The notes: generated from the letters alone by a model not told the origin. DNA of 35,064 nucleotides from JBMNTP01 sp050945795 (GCA_050945795.1 JBMNTP010000021.1:1-35064), one strand, 5' to 3'. Shown: positions 15,662 through 23,470, counted from the first letter of the stretch. Numbers and translations: made by a program.

Positions 15662-16593
15662 GCAAGGCGATACGTGACGTATACGGAGAGCTGCTGGCTG
15701 AATACGGAAAGATAAACAAAGATGTTGTGGTGCTTGACGCCGATGTTTCGTCGTCAACAAAAACCAGCATTTTCGCGAAGGAATGTCCTGATCGTTTCTA
15801 TAACGTAGGAATAGCCGAGCAGTGCATGGCGGGAATGGCGGCAGGGTTTGCTATAACAGGCAAGATACCGTTTGTAAACACATTCGCCGCGTTTATAACA
15901 ACATTGTGTGGCCTGGCGGCGCGCTCTGTAATAGGCTATTCGGATTTAAACGTAAAGCTTATGGGCGCATACGGCGGCATGTCTGACGCTTACGACGGAG
16001 CTACGCATCACTCAAACGATGATTTGAGCATAATGCGTACTTTCCCTGGATATACCGTACTTGTGCCCTCGGACGCGGCTATAACCGGCTGGATGATTAA
16101 AACAGCTATAGAATATAAAGGGCCTATGTATATCCGCCTGTCGCGGGACAGCATGCCGGATATATATAAAGAAGACGAAGAATTTGAGATAGGCAAATCA
16201 AAAATAGTGCATGACGGCACCGACGCTACTCTTATTGCCTGCGGAATAATGGTAGGGCGCGGCATAGAGGCGGCGAGGGAGCTGGCTAAAGAAGGCATAT
16301 CGCTAAGGGTAGTGGATATGTACAGCATAAAGCCGCTTGACTCTGACATGATACTTAAATGCGCCGATGAAACCGGAGCCGTTATAACTGCCGAAGAGCA
16401 TACCGTGCTTGGCGGGCTGGGCGGCGCGGTATCTGAAACGCTGGCGCTGGGTCGGCGTGGAGTGCCTATGGAAATGCTCGGCATAAACGACGTTTACACC
16501 GTTACCGGAGCATATGATCAATTATTGTGCAAATACGGGCTTGATGTCGAAACTGTAATCGAGTCTGTAAAGCGTGTTGTTGCCGCTAAATAA
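15658..16593 (+). CDS. Transketolase, C-terminal (pyrimidine-binding) subunit
   Basis: A 311-residue protein with the transketolase pyrimidine domain and the C-terminal transketolase_C domain. The catalytic Glu that activates the TPP aminopyrimidine is E54 in NVGIAEQCMAGMAAG. The segment GAYGGMSDAYDGATHHSNDDLSIMRTFPG is conserved in split transketolases and in DXS-like relatives. Its ATG overlaps the stop of the first subunit (ATGA), which favours equal synthesis. It ends the three-gene rightward unit and is followed by a terminator at 16643-16674. Confidence 0.94.
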   Translation: MSKAIRDVYGELLAEYGKINKDVVVLDADVSSSTKTSIFAKECPDRFYNVGIAEQCMAGMAAGFAITGKIPFVNTFAAFITTLCGLAARSVIGYSDLNVKLMGAYGGMSDAYDGATHHSNDDLSIMRTFPGYTVLVPSDAAITGWMIKTAIEYKGPMYIRLSRDSMPDIYKEDEEFEIGKSKIVHDGTDATLIACGIMVGRGIEAARELAKEGISLRVVDMYSIKPLDSDMILKCADETGAVITAEEHTVLGGLGGAVSETLALGRRGVPMEMLGINDVYTVTGAYDQLLCKYGLDVETVIESVKRVVAAK

Positions 16594-16642
16594 GGGCGGG
16601 CTATATTAGGGAGAATATCCGTATATATTTCGCGGGTAAGGC

Positions 16643-16674
16643 AAAAAGCGCGGGCTGTAAGCCTGCGCTTTTGC
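16643..16674. terminator. Bidirectional intrinsic terminator between transketolase and mgtA
   Basis: GCGCGGGC (16648-16655) and GCCTGCGC (16661-16668) pair in 8 bp with one G-U around a TGTAA loop. It is flanked by AAAAA on the left and TTTT on the right, so it works in both directions for the convergent transketolase and mgtA transcripts. Confidence 0.88.
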
Positions 16675-16693
16675 TTGCTTAAATTTGATTAGT

Positions 16694-19339
16694 TTATATC
16701 CATTCTTTAAAACGCCGAATATAGAGTTTTTTGGCGATTTGCGCCGCTATAAGATACGCCGCTATAAGCGCGGCAAGCCACGGTATGGAAGAAAGCGGCA
16801 TACGCGCCATATCAAGCCCTTCGGCAAGGCGGCTAAAGCCAAGTACAGCGGCTGCTACCGCCAAGGAAAATGTTGAAAGTTTAAGCGGCAGTGACGGGCT
16901 GCTCTTTATAAAAGGCGTTTTCGCGGTGCGTATAATGTGTATTACGAGTATCTGCGATATGGTGCCGAAAAGAAACCATCCGCTATGGAAAACCGGCGCC
17001 ATGGCTACGCTGTTCGCGCCCACCGCCCACCACATTACGGCAAAGCACAGCATATCGAAAATAGAGCTGAGCGGCCCCATAAACACCATAAACGACTTTA
17101 TGGATTTTGTATCCCACTTGCGCGGCTTTTCTATATACTCCTTATCGACGCTGTCAAAGGGTATTCCCATCTGCGAGAAATCGCACAGCAGGTTTTGCGT
17201 AAGCAGTTGCACCGGCAGCATAGGCAGGAAGGGCAAAAATATGCTCGCCGCCATAACCGAAATCATATTGCCAAAGTTGCCGCTCGCCGCCATTTTAATG
17301 TATTTGACTATATTGCCAAATGTGCGGCGGCCTTCTTTAACGCCTTCCTCAAGCACCAGCAAATCCTTTTGCAGCAGTATTATATCCGCCGTCTCCTTGG
17401 CTATATCAACAGCGCTGTCCACCGATATGCCTACATCGGACTGATGAAGGGCGGGGGAGTCGTTTATGCCGTCGCCCATATAGCCTACGGTGTGGCCGGC
17501 ATCCTGAAACGCTTTTACCACCCGCTGTTTTTGCGAGGGCGTTAGCTTTGAAAATAGGTTGCAGCTTTTTACAGCCTCTATAAGCTCTTTATCGTTCATA
17601 GCGTCAACGTCGGAGCCCAAAAGAGAAAGGGCGGTATCGACGCCTACCTTCTTGCATACCTTTAAAGCCACTCCTTCGCTGTCGCCGGTAAGAACAACGG
17701 TGCGTACGCCATGGCGATGCAAAGACGATATTGCCGCCTTTGCGCTTTCTTTTGGCGGGTCGAGGAAGGCGACAAAGCCTATTACGACCATATCGCGCTC
17801 ATCTGCTACACCAAAATCACCGGCGGCTGGAACATCGTTTTTTTGCGCCACCGCCAGCATACGCAAGCCGCTGTTGTTATGCTTTTCGTAGGTGTCCATA
17901 GCTGTGCGCCGCGTTTCGCTGCTAAGCGGCACAACGCGCCCTTCTATTTCTATAAACGAGGAGATAGACAGAATTTCCTCAACAGCGCCTTTTGTTATAA
18001 GCTGCCTTTTGCCGCTGCTATCCTCAAGCACCACGCTCATCCTGCGCCGCGTGAAGTCGAAGGGGATTTCGTCAATGCGTGTGTATTCCTTGGCGACGCT
18101 GTCAAGACGATAAACGGCAGCTCGTTCTATTATCGCTATATCTATGAGGTTTTTAAGCCCCGTTTGGAAATAGCTGTTGAGGTAGGCGTGACGCAGCACT
18201 CGCTTATCGTCGTCGCCATGAAGGTTCATATACTTTTCCAGAACTATTTTATCTTCTGTAAGAGTGCCGGTTTTATCGGTACACAGCACATCCATCTCGC
18301 CAAATGTTTGTATAGCGCCAAGGGTTTTAACTATAACCTTATGCCGGGACATAGTAACCGCGCCTTTAGCCAAAGTCGATGTCATTATAACCGGCAGCAT
18401 CTCCGGCGTAAGCCCAACGGCTACGCTTATAGCGAAAAGCACCGCCCGCCCCCAGTCGCCTTTTGAAAAGCCGTTTATAATCAATATAACAGGTACCATT
18501 ATCGCCATCATGCGGATAAGCAGCCAGCTTACCGAATCGATTCCGCGCTCAAAGCTGTTTTTGGCTTTATCGCCGGACAGCGTTTTGGCCATAGAGCCAA
18601 AATATGTATCATTGCCTGTAGCTAAGACTACCGCTAAGGAGCTGCCGCTTATTATGTTTGTGCCCATAAAGCCTAAGTTTTGGCAATCGGTAATGGCTAT
18701 ATTTTTATTAGCTGGAGGAGAGCTGAACTTTTCAACATGCGCCGACTCGCCGGTAAGCGCCGCTTGCGCTACAAATGTATCTTTTGTGTTTAAAAACCGG
18801 ACATCGGCGGGTATCATATCGCCGGCGCGCAGCTGAACTACATCGCCGGGCACAAGTCTGCTTATGTCAATTTCTAAAGGAGAATCGTCTCGCATAACAT
18901 CGGCTTTACTAGATATCATGCGGGATAGTTTTTCGGCAGCCACGCCGGAGCGCTGGTTTTGCACAAAAGCCACAAGGCTTGATATAGATACCAGAGCGAG
19001 TATTACTATTATAGTGAAATAGTCGGGCCTTGAAGAGGCTATAACGTCGGTGAAATAAGAAATAACGGCTATAGCTATAAGTACGGCGTTAAAGGGGTTG
19101 GCAATTGCATCGCGCAGCCGCCGCAAGGTGGGGTTTTTATCACCGGAGGTAATAATATTTTCGCCGTATTCATCAAAGAGCCGTTCGGCGCGCTTAGAGC
19201 TTAAGCCGGAAGGCGAGGAGCCTAAGCGGTCTAAAAGCTCGTTTTGAGGCATAGCAGACCATAAGCGTAGAGAATCCTCGCTTTTTATTTTGTTTGGCTG
19301 TGCGTTTTCTTTAGAAGCTTGCCATCTGATGAGTTTCAC
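16694..19339 (-). CDS. mgtA: Magnesium-translocating P-type ATPase, MgtA/MgtB type
   Basis: An 881-residue P3B-type ATPase that imports Mg2+ across the cytoplasmic membrane. In order: N-terminal cation ATPase domain, actuator motif TGES (AALTGESAHVEK), phosphorylation motif DKTGTLT, nucleotide-binding KGA (LITKGAVEEIL), hinge GDGINDSPAL and about ten transmembrane segments. The length fits MgtA. The frame is open to 19423, but GTG 19339 is preferred: it has AAAGGA 9 bases upstream, and a longer start would run translation through the leader terminator. It stands alone between two terminators, next to catabolic genes it has no obvious link to. Regulation probably acts in its leader (see 19350-19554). 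Confidence 0.95.
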   Translation of the reverse strand: MKLIRWQASKENAQPNKIKSEDSLRLWSAMPQNELLDRLGSSPSGLSSKRAERLFDEYGENIITSGDKNPTLRRLRDAIANPFNAVLIAIAVISYFTDVIASSRPDYFTIIVILALVSISSLVAFVQNQRSGVAAEKLSRMISSKADVMRDDSPLEIDISRLVPGDVVQLRAGDMIPADVRFLNTKDTFVAQAALTGESAHVEKFSSPPANKNIAITDCQNLGFMGTNIISGSSLAVVLATGNDTYFGSMAKTLSGDKAKNSFERGIDSVSWLLIRMMAIMVPVILIINGFSKGDWGRAVLFAISVAVGLTPEMLPVIMTSTLAKGAVTMSRHKVIVKTLGAIQTFGEMDVLCTDKTGTLTEDKIVLEKYMNLHGDDDKRVLRHAYLNSYFQTGLKNLIDIAIIERAAVYRLDSVAKEYTRIDEIPFDFTRRRMSVVLEDSSGKRQLITKGAVEEILSISSFIEIEGRVVPLSSETRRTAMDTYEKHNNSGLRMLAVAQKNDVPAAGDFGVADERDMVVIGFVAFLDPPKESAKAAISSLHRHGVRTVVLTGDSEGVALKVCKKVGVDTALSLLGSDVDAMNDKELIEAVKSCNLFSKLTPSQKQRVVKAFQDAGHTVGYMGDGINDSPALHQSDVGISVDSAVDIAKETADIILLQKDLLVLEEGVKEGRRTFGNIVKYIKMAASGNFGNMISVMAASIFLPFLPMLPVQLLTQNLLCDFSQMGIPFDSVDKEYIEKPRKWDTKSIKSFMVFMGPLSSIFDMLCFAVMWWAVGANSVAMAPVFHSGWFLFGTISQILVIHIIRTAKTPFIKSSPSLPLKLSTFSLAVAAAVLGFSRLAEGLDMARMPLSSIPWLAALIAAYLIAAQIAKKLYIRRFKEWI

Positions 19340-19349
19340 TTGAATCAGT

Positions 19350-19380
19350 CCTTTCGTTTTAGGATACCCCAAGCGAAAAG
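19350..19380 (-). promoter_or_regulatory. Hairpin covering the mgtA ribosome site
   Basis: CTTTTCG (19380-19374) can pair with CGAAAGG (19356-19350), which contains most of the AAAGGA ribosome site. A second stack TTGGG/CCTAA lies inside it. If formed, it would hide the mgtA start. The pairing includes wobble pairs, so its stability needs calculation. Confidence 0.45.
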
Positions 19381-19390
19381 CATCAAACGG

Positions 19391-19419
19391 CATAAAAATT
19401 GCCGCCTCAATAAGGCGGC
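19391..19419 (-). terminator. Attenuator-like terminator in the mgtA leader
   Basis: On the transcript GCCGCCT (19419-19413) and AGGCGGC (19407-19401) form a 7-bp GC-rich stem with a 5-base loop, followed by AATTTTTAT. It lies between the leader ORF and mgtA. The 3' arm GGCGGCA (19406-19400) is also exactly complementary to TGCCGCC inside the leader ORF (19469-19463), which offers a competing antiterminator pairing. Confidence 0.7.
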
Positions 19420-19443
19420 TCAAAAACTATACCCGGCGCGGCA

Positions 19444-19554
19444 TCAGAGCATACTGATGATGGGCGGCAGGCACAAGTATCGGCCGACAAATCGATGCGT
19501 TTTACGACATTGGGGCTTGAAGCCGCTTTGCGTACTTCGTGGGCTGGCGTCCAT
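19444..19554 (-). CDS. 36-codon leader ORF upstream of mgtA
   Basis: ATG 19554 has AAAGGAG 7 bases upstream, a stronger ribosome site than that of mgtA itself. The ORF runs 36 codons to TGA 19446-19444. It begins Met-Asp-Ala-Ser-Pro, is Arg/Lys/Ser-rich in the middle and ends with Leu-Pro-Pro-Ile-Ile-Ser-Met-Leu. It lies between a good promoter (19602-19630) and the terminator-like hairpin (19391-19419), and its Leu-Pro-Pro codons carry the antiterminator sequence. Enterobacterial mgtA also has a short proline-containing leader peptide (MgtL, 17 codons), but the sequences are not alike. A regulatory role is inferred; it could also be a small functional protein. Confidence 0.62.
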   Translation of the reverse strand: MDASPRSTQSGFKPQCRKTHRFVGRYLCLPPIISML

Positions 19555-19601
19555 CTCGTCACTCCTTTGCTTAATATTCGGGTTTCGCCGTTCCAAAAAT
19601 A

Positions 19602-19630
19602 ATTGTATATGTTAAAGACTGTAAAGTCAA
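19602..19630 (-). promoter_or_regulatory. Sigma-A promoter of the mgtA transcript
   Basis: TTGACT (19630-19625), 17-base spacer, TACAAT (19607-19602) on the minus strand, 10 of 12 matches. Expected start near 19595, giving about 255 bases of leader before mgtA. Confidence 0.8.
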
Positions 19631-19642
19631 TTATTGAAGGGC

Positions 19643-19684
19643 AAAAAAGGGCGCGGACAGCAGGTTTTGTGCCGCTCCGCGCCC
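19643..19684 (-). terminator. Intrinsic terminator of the uxaB-uxaA operon
   Basis: GGGCGCGGA (19649-19657) and TCCGCGCCC (19676-19684) form a 9-bp stem. On the minus strand the stem is followed by TTTTTT (19648-19643). It separates uxaA from the mgtA promoter just downstream. Confidence 0.93.
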
Positions 19685-19710
19685 TGATATAACATGGCTT
19701 TGTATAGACG

Positions 19711-21180
19711 TTATAGAGTTACGCCTTGCTTGAAAATGGTGAAATCGCGGGTGCCGTGTATTTCGCCCATTGTCTTTTCGCCCGACGCTACCGATATAAT
19801 GTAGTCGAAGAAATCACGGCTGACTTCCTCCATGCTCGCGCCCTGTGCCAGCACTCCGGCGTTAAAGTCGAGCCAGTTGCGCTTGTGATTGAAAAGGTCG
19901 GTGTTAGTGGCTACCTTAACTGTCGGTGCGGGGCAGGCAAACGGCGTGCCGCGGCCGGTTGAAAACAGCACTATGTGTGCTCCCGCCATGGCAAGAGCAT
20001 TGGCGGAAACTATATCGCTGCTCGGGGAGCTTAGCAAGTTTAGACCGCGCGTTTTTATCTGGCCGGCGTATTCTATAACATCTACGACCGGAGCTGTGCC
20101 GCCTTTTTGTGTGCAGCCGAGCGATTTATCCTCAAGAGAGGATATGCCGCCGTCTTTGTTGCCGGGCGACGGGTTTTCGTATATTACCTGATCATGACGA
20201 ATATAGAATTCCTTAACATCGTTTATCATTTTGACGGAGCGGTTAAAAACATCTTCGTTTATAGCGCGGTTGGTAATTATAGTTTCGGAGCCGAACATCT
20301 CAGAAACTTCCGTAAGTATGGTTGAGCCGCCCTGCGATATAAGCATGTCGGAAAAAGCGCCGATAAGCGGATTTGCTGTTATGCCGCTTAACCCGTCGGA
20401 GCCGCCGCATTTAAGGCCGACAACCAGTTTCTCTGTGCTTATAGGCTGACGCTTGAACTGTCCGGCGTATTCTGCAAGCTCTTTAAGAAGCGCAGCACCG
20501 TCGGCATATTCGTCTGAGGAGGTTTGGCAGTTTAGGAATTTAACCCTGTCGCTGTCCCATTCACCCAGCTCTTCTTGGAAGACGGGTATGTTGTTGTATT
20601 CGCAGCCGAGGCCCAAAACAAGCACCGCTCCGGCATTGGGATGATTAACCATTGCCGCCAGAGCTTTTCTAGTGATCTCGTTGTCTTCGCCCATCTGCCC
20701 GCAGCCGAAGGGGTGGGCGAGATTAATCATCGAATCTATGCTGCCTTTTACAAGATGCTGAGCGTCGCGTATGAGGTTATCGCCTATGGCGTTTACGCAG
20801 CCGACGGTAGGAACTATCCAGATTTCGTTGCGAACAGCGGCTCTGCCGTCGGGGCGGAGGTAGCCTTCAAACGTTGTCGGTGCTACGCGGGGCATCTCTT
20901 TGATAGCCGGTTTATATTCATAGTTGTATATTTCGCCTAGATTGGTTTTCAGATTGTGGGTATGAACCCAGCAGCCCGGTTCTATATCAGAGGAGGCGTG
21001 GCCTATCGGATAGCCGTATTTTATTATGTTTTCGCCTTTCTTTATGGGGGTTAACGAAAACTTGTGGCCCTGCGGCACATCAGTGCAAAGAGTTACTCCA
21101 TAAAGCTCGCTGCCGGCGCTAAGAGGGGAGAGGGCTACCGCTACATTGTCTTTTTCATTGATTTTAATTACATTAAGCAT
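19711..21180 (-). CDS. uxaA: Altronate dehydratase
   Basis: A 489-residue UxaA-family dehydratase, full length, with the N-terminal SAF domain (about 1-90, ending in the GCWVHTHNLKTNLG segment) fused to the C-terminal catalytic domain. It converts D-altronate to 2-keto-3-deoxy-D-gluconate in galacturonate breakdown. Conserved stretches are GYLRPDGRAAVRNEIWIVPTVGCVN, HPFGCGQMGEDNE, GLKCGGSDGLSGITANP and STGRGTPFACPAPTVKVATN; the cysteines and histidines in these probably hold the metal. ATG 21180 overlaps the end of uxaB by 8 bases. Substrate could be a related aldonate, because no uxaC, kdgK or kdgA is present in the window. Confidence 0.92.
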   Translation of the reverse strand: MLNVIKINEKDNVAVALSPLSAGSELYGVTLCTDVPQGHKFSLTPIKKGENIIKYGYPIGHASSDIEPGCWVHTHNLKTNLGEIYNYEYKPAIKEMPRVAPTTFEGYLRPDGRAAVRNEIWIVPTVGCVNAIGDNLIRDAQHLVKGSIDSMINLAHPFGCGQMGEDNEITRKALAAMVNHPNAGAVLVLGLGCEYNNIPVFQEELGEWDSDRVKFLNCQTSSDEYADGAALLKELAEYAGQFKRQPISTEKLVVGLKCGGSDGLSGITANPLIGAFSDMLISQGGSTILTEVSEMFGSETIITNRAINEDVFNRSVKMINDVKEFYIRHDQVIYENPSPGNKDGGISSLEDKSLGCTQKGGTAPVVDVIEYAGQIKTRGLNLLSSPSSDIVSANALAMAGAHIVLFSTGRGTPFACPAPTVKVATNTDLFNHKRNWLDFNAGVLAQGASMEEVSRDFFDYIISVASGEKTMGEIHGTRDFTIFKQGVTL

Positions 21181-22672
21181 TGTTGGACTGCATCCTTTCT
21201 TTCAATAAGCTATTAACGCCGCGGTTTCTTATGTCCTCAAGTATGCAGGCGGCGTTGCGGGCAAAGCCGGGATATAATGTTAAATTCTCTCCCCAGAAAT
21301 CCTTGTTGGACATAACCGCGTTAACATATTCGCGGGCAGGGAGGGAGCGGATACCGTAGAAAAATTCCAACACAGGAGCAATGTCGTTTATACGATATTC
21401 CTTACCATTGCTTACGCCGGTTAGTATGCCGTCTTCAAAGCGAACGCCGGTATAGAAAGCGAGCATGGCGGCGAAGGAAAATGTTATGTTACGCGGCAGC
21501 TTGCCGGTATTTTCATAATACTTTTTAAAAGAGGGAAGAAGCCGCTCTTTCCATTTGCCTATCGAGCCGAGCGATATCGCCATAACCGAATGCTTTATGT
21601 AAGGGTTTTTATACCTTTCAACAACAGCGTCGGCGAAATCCTTTGCTTCTTTCTCGGGCAAAGTTAGGGTTGGGAGTATTTCGTTGTATATTGTGTCGGT
21701 TGCATAACGGGAGAAAATCGGATCGTTCATGCAATCGAGTACTGTTTCTTTACCCGCAAGATGAGCCGCCAGAGCAATTGTGGTATGGGTGCCGTTGAGT
21801 ATGCGCTTTTTGCGTTGCATATAGTTTGAATGGTCGGAAACAACCTTTACCGGCATACCGACTTTATCAAAAGGCAGGTCCTCAAGTATTGATTCCGGCG
21901 CTCTTACCGCCCAGAAGCTAAACGGCTCGGCGGTAACTATAAGCTCGTCCCGATATCCGTTCTCGGCGTTTAGCTTTTCGCCTTCGCCTTCGGGATAGCC
22001 GCTGACTATGCCGTCCACAAGCGTACTGCAGAATATATTTTCCCTCTCAAGCCACGTTTCAAAACCGCCGCAAAGTCCCCATGCCTCTACATATTTTAAA
22101 ACGCAGTTTTTAAGCTCGGCTCCGTTATCGTCGAGCAGCTCGGAAGGTATAATTATAAAGCCTTTGCCCGGCACGCTGCCAAAAAGAGTATATCTTTCAA
22201 AAAGCAACCGTGTGAGCTTGCCGGGGAAGGTTGAAGGTGGGGAATCATTAAATTTATCTGAAGGGTTAAACTGTATGCCGATTTCGGTGGTGTTAGACAC
22301 GATTACGCGAAGGTGTTCGTTTTCAGCCGTTTTTAGTACCTCGGCAAAGTCGGCAGTTGAGTTTATGCTGCGGCTTATGCTGCTTATAATGCGCTTTTCG
22401 TGATACGGAGCGCCGTCCATAAAGCCGCGGCGATAGAAGGTATACAATCCTTCCTGATCGTTTAGCAGCGAGGAGAGTCCGCGCGTTACAGACTGTACGA
22501 CGGCGATTTTGCCGTTAAAGCCGGCTTTCTCATTTAAAACGTCTATAAAATAGTCCATAGAGCCGCGAAGGAAGTTGCCGGCCCCGAATTGAAGCACCCG
22601 CTCCGGTGCGTTTTCAAGATAGTAAGGCTGCGGTGACATTTTTTTAACGGTACTGTAAGTCAATAAATCCAT
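21173..22672 (-). CDS. uxaB: Tagaturonate reductase-type mannitol dehydrogenase family protein
   Basis: A 499-residue member of the long-chain mannitol dehydrogenase family (Mannitol_dh domains N and C), of the UxaB type. The NAD-binding segment is VLQFGAGNFLRG near the N-terminus. The catalytic Lys-Asn-His motif is in KKRILNGTHTTIALAAH. UxaB reduces D-tagaturonate to D-altronate with NADH, directly feeding UxaA encoded next. ATG 22672 is chosen because GGGAG lies 8 bases upstream; the TTG at 22678 would have only 2 bases. It lies 49 bases after the GntR gene in the same direction. UxuB (fructuronate reductase) is an alternative, but pairing with uxaA favours UxaB. Confidence 0.88.
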   Translation of the reverse strand: MDLLTYSTVKKMSPQPYYLENAPERVLQFGAGNFLRGSMDYFIDVLNEKAGFNGKIAVVQSVTRGLSSLLNDQEGLYTFYRRGFMDGAPYHEKRIISSISRSINSTADFAEVLKTAENEHLRVIVSNTTEIGIQFNPSDKFNDSPPSTFPGKLTRLLFERYTLFGSVPGKGFIIIPSELLDDNGAELKNCVLKYVEAWGLCGGFETWLERENIFCSTLVDGIVSGYPEGEGEKLNAENGYRDELIVTAEPFSFWAVRAPESILEDLPFDKVGMPVKVVSDHSNYMQRKKRILNGTHTTIALAAHLAGKETVLDCMNDPIFSRYATDTIYNEILPTLTLPEKEAKDFADAVVERYKNPYIKHSVMAISLGSIGKWKERLLPSFKKYYENTGKLPRNITFSFAAMLAFYTGVRFEDGILTGVSNGKEYRINDIAPVLEFFYGIRSLPAREYVNAVMSNKDFWGENLTLYPGFARNAACILEDIRNRGVNSLLKERMQSNNA

Positions 22673-22721
22673 ATGCAATTCTCCCGTATATTTTTATCTG
22701 AGCGGCATTGAGCGCCGCGCA

Positions 22722-23384
22722 TTACTCGAAAATATCGATGTCGGTAAGGCTAAAGCACTCGGTAGCCGCTTTATGTGAGTTTGATATATGCTCGGAGAGC
22801 GCCGCAAACGCCGCCTCTTCATCGCCGGCTATTATAGCGCGCGCGATGTTAAGATGTTCTGTATGCGTATGGCGCATGCGGTTGTGGATACGCCGTCCGG
22901 CTATAACGTTTACGCGGGCGCTTTGATCGCCAACACGCTCAAGCACCTGCCGCAAATACCTGTTATTGCAGTATTCAATGAACAGACGGTGTATGCTTTC
23001 ATCTATAACAAGCTGCTCGCTGTCGCTTCCTTTAGTCAGCACTTCATATTTTAAGGCGGCGGTTTTAAACCGATCGTCCTTTGACATTTCCTTTATTGAC
23101 TTGCGCAAAGTCATGGTTTCCAGCATCATGCGCACTTCGTATATTTCACTAAGCTCGCTAAAAGGTATCGCTGAAACGGCAATGCCGCGCTTGGGTATTA
23201 TGCGGACAAGATTTTCCTGTTCGAGCTTATTTAAGGCTTCACGTATAGGCGTTCTGCTGGCGCCAATTTCTTCAATGAGGCTGTTCTCATCGAGAAATTC
23301 GTTGGGCTCGTACTCGACCGAGATAATTTTATCTTTAATTATACGGTAGGCTTTTTCCTTAAGGCTTTCCCTGTCCCTATCCAT
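22722..23384 (-). CDS. GntR-family transcriptional regulator, FCD subgroup (second copy)
   Basis: A 220-residue regulator with a winged helix (about 8-75: ENSLIEEIGASRTPIREALNKLEQENLVRIIPKRG) and an FCD domain with IDESIHRLFIEY and HTEHLNIARAI as likely metal/ligand segments. It resembles the regulator at 13045-13689 in its DNA-binding half (RTPxREAxxxLExENLVRxxPKRG). The frame is open to 23459, but ATG 23384 has GGGAGG about 10 bases upstream and begins at the domain. It is first in a uxa unit with its own promoter and probably represses gntR-uxaB-uxaA. Confidence 0.92.
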   Translation of the reverse strand: MDRDRESLKEKAYRIIKDKIISVEYEPNEFLDENSLIEEIGASRTPIREALNKLEQENLVRIIPKRGIAVSAIPFSELSEIYEVRMMLETMTLRKSIKEMSKDDRFKTAALKYEVLTKGSDSEQLVIDESIHRLFIEYCNNRYLRQVLERVGDQSARVNVIAGRRIHNRMRHTHTEHLNIARAIIAGDEEAAFAALSEHISNSHKAATECFSLTDIDIFE

Positions 23385-23442
23385 ATCGCAATTTCCTCCC
23401 GGCTGCCATAAACTAAGATGTGTACGTATGTTATATACAACA

Positions 23443-23470
23443 AGTATACATCGTAACAAGCTGTTGTCAA
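23443..23470 (-). promoter_or_regulatory. Promoter of gntR-uxaB-uxaA with overlapping operator-like palindromes
   Basis: TTGACA (23470-23465), 16-base spacer, TATACT (23448-23443) on the minus strand, 11 of 12 matches. The -10 overlaps the palindrome GTATAC. Just downstream is the imperfect palindrome TGTTGTATATAACA. Both fit TTGTATACAA-like operators of FCD regulators, so autorepression is likely. Confidence 0.78.

Noticed and set aside
13782..16593. Assignment of the split transketolase to a sulfoquinovose (sulfo-TK) or apiose pathway
   Set aside because: The other marker genes of those pathways are not seen; the family alone does not decide the substrate.
16937..17545. 202-codon ORF on the plus strand inside mgtA
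   Set aside because: Antisense shadow of the membrane-domain codons of mgtA, with composition typical of such shadows and no start signal.
17711..18466. 251-codon ORF on the plus strand inside mgtA
   Set aside because: It runs antisense to conserved P-type ATPase motifs, has no family resemblance and no ribosome site; it is a shadow of mgtA codon use.
19340..19423. Longer start of mgtA (28 extra residues)
   Set aside because: The extension would cross the leader terminator and the ribosome-site hairpin, and has no ribosome site of its own; GTG 19339 does.
19340..19600. M-box (ykoK) Mg2+ riboswitch before mgtA
   Set aside because: The conserved M-box segments are not visible in the leader, and most of it is occupied by a 36-codon ORF with its own ribosome site.
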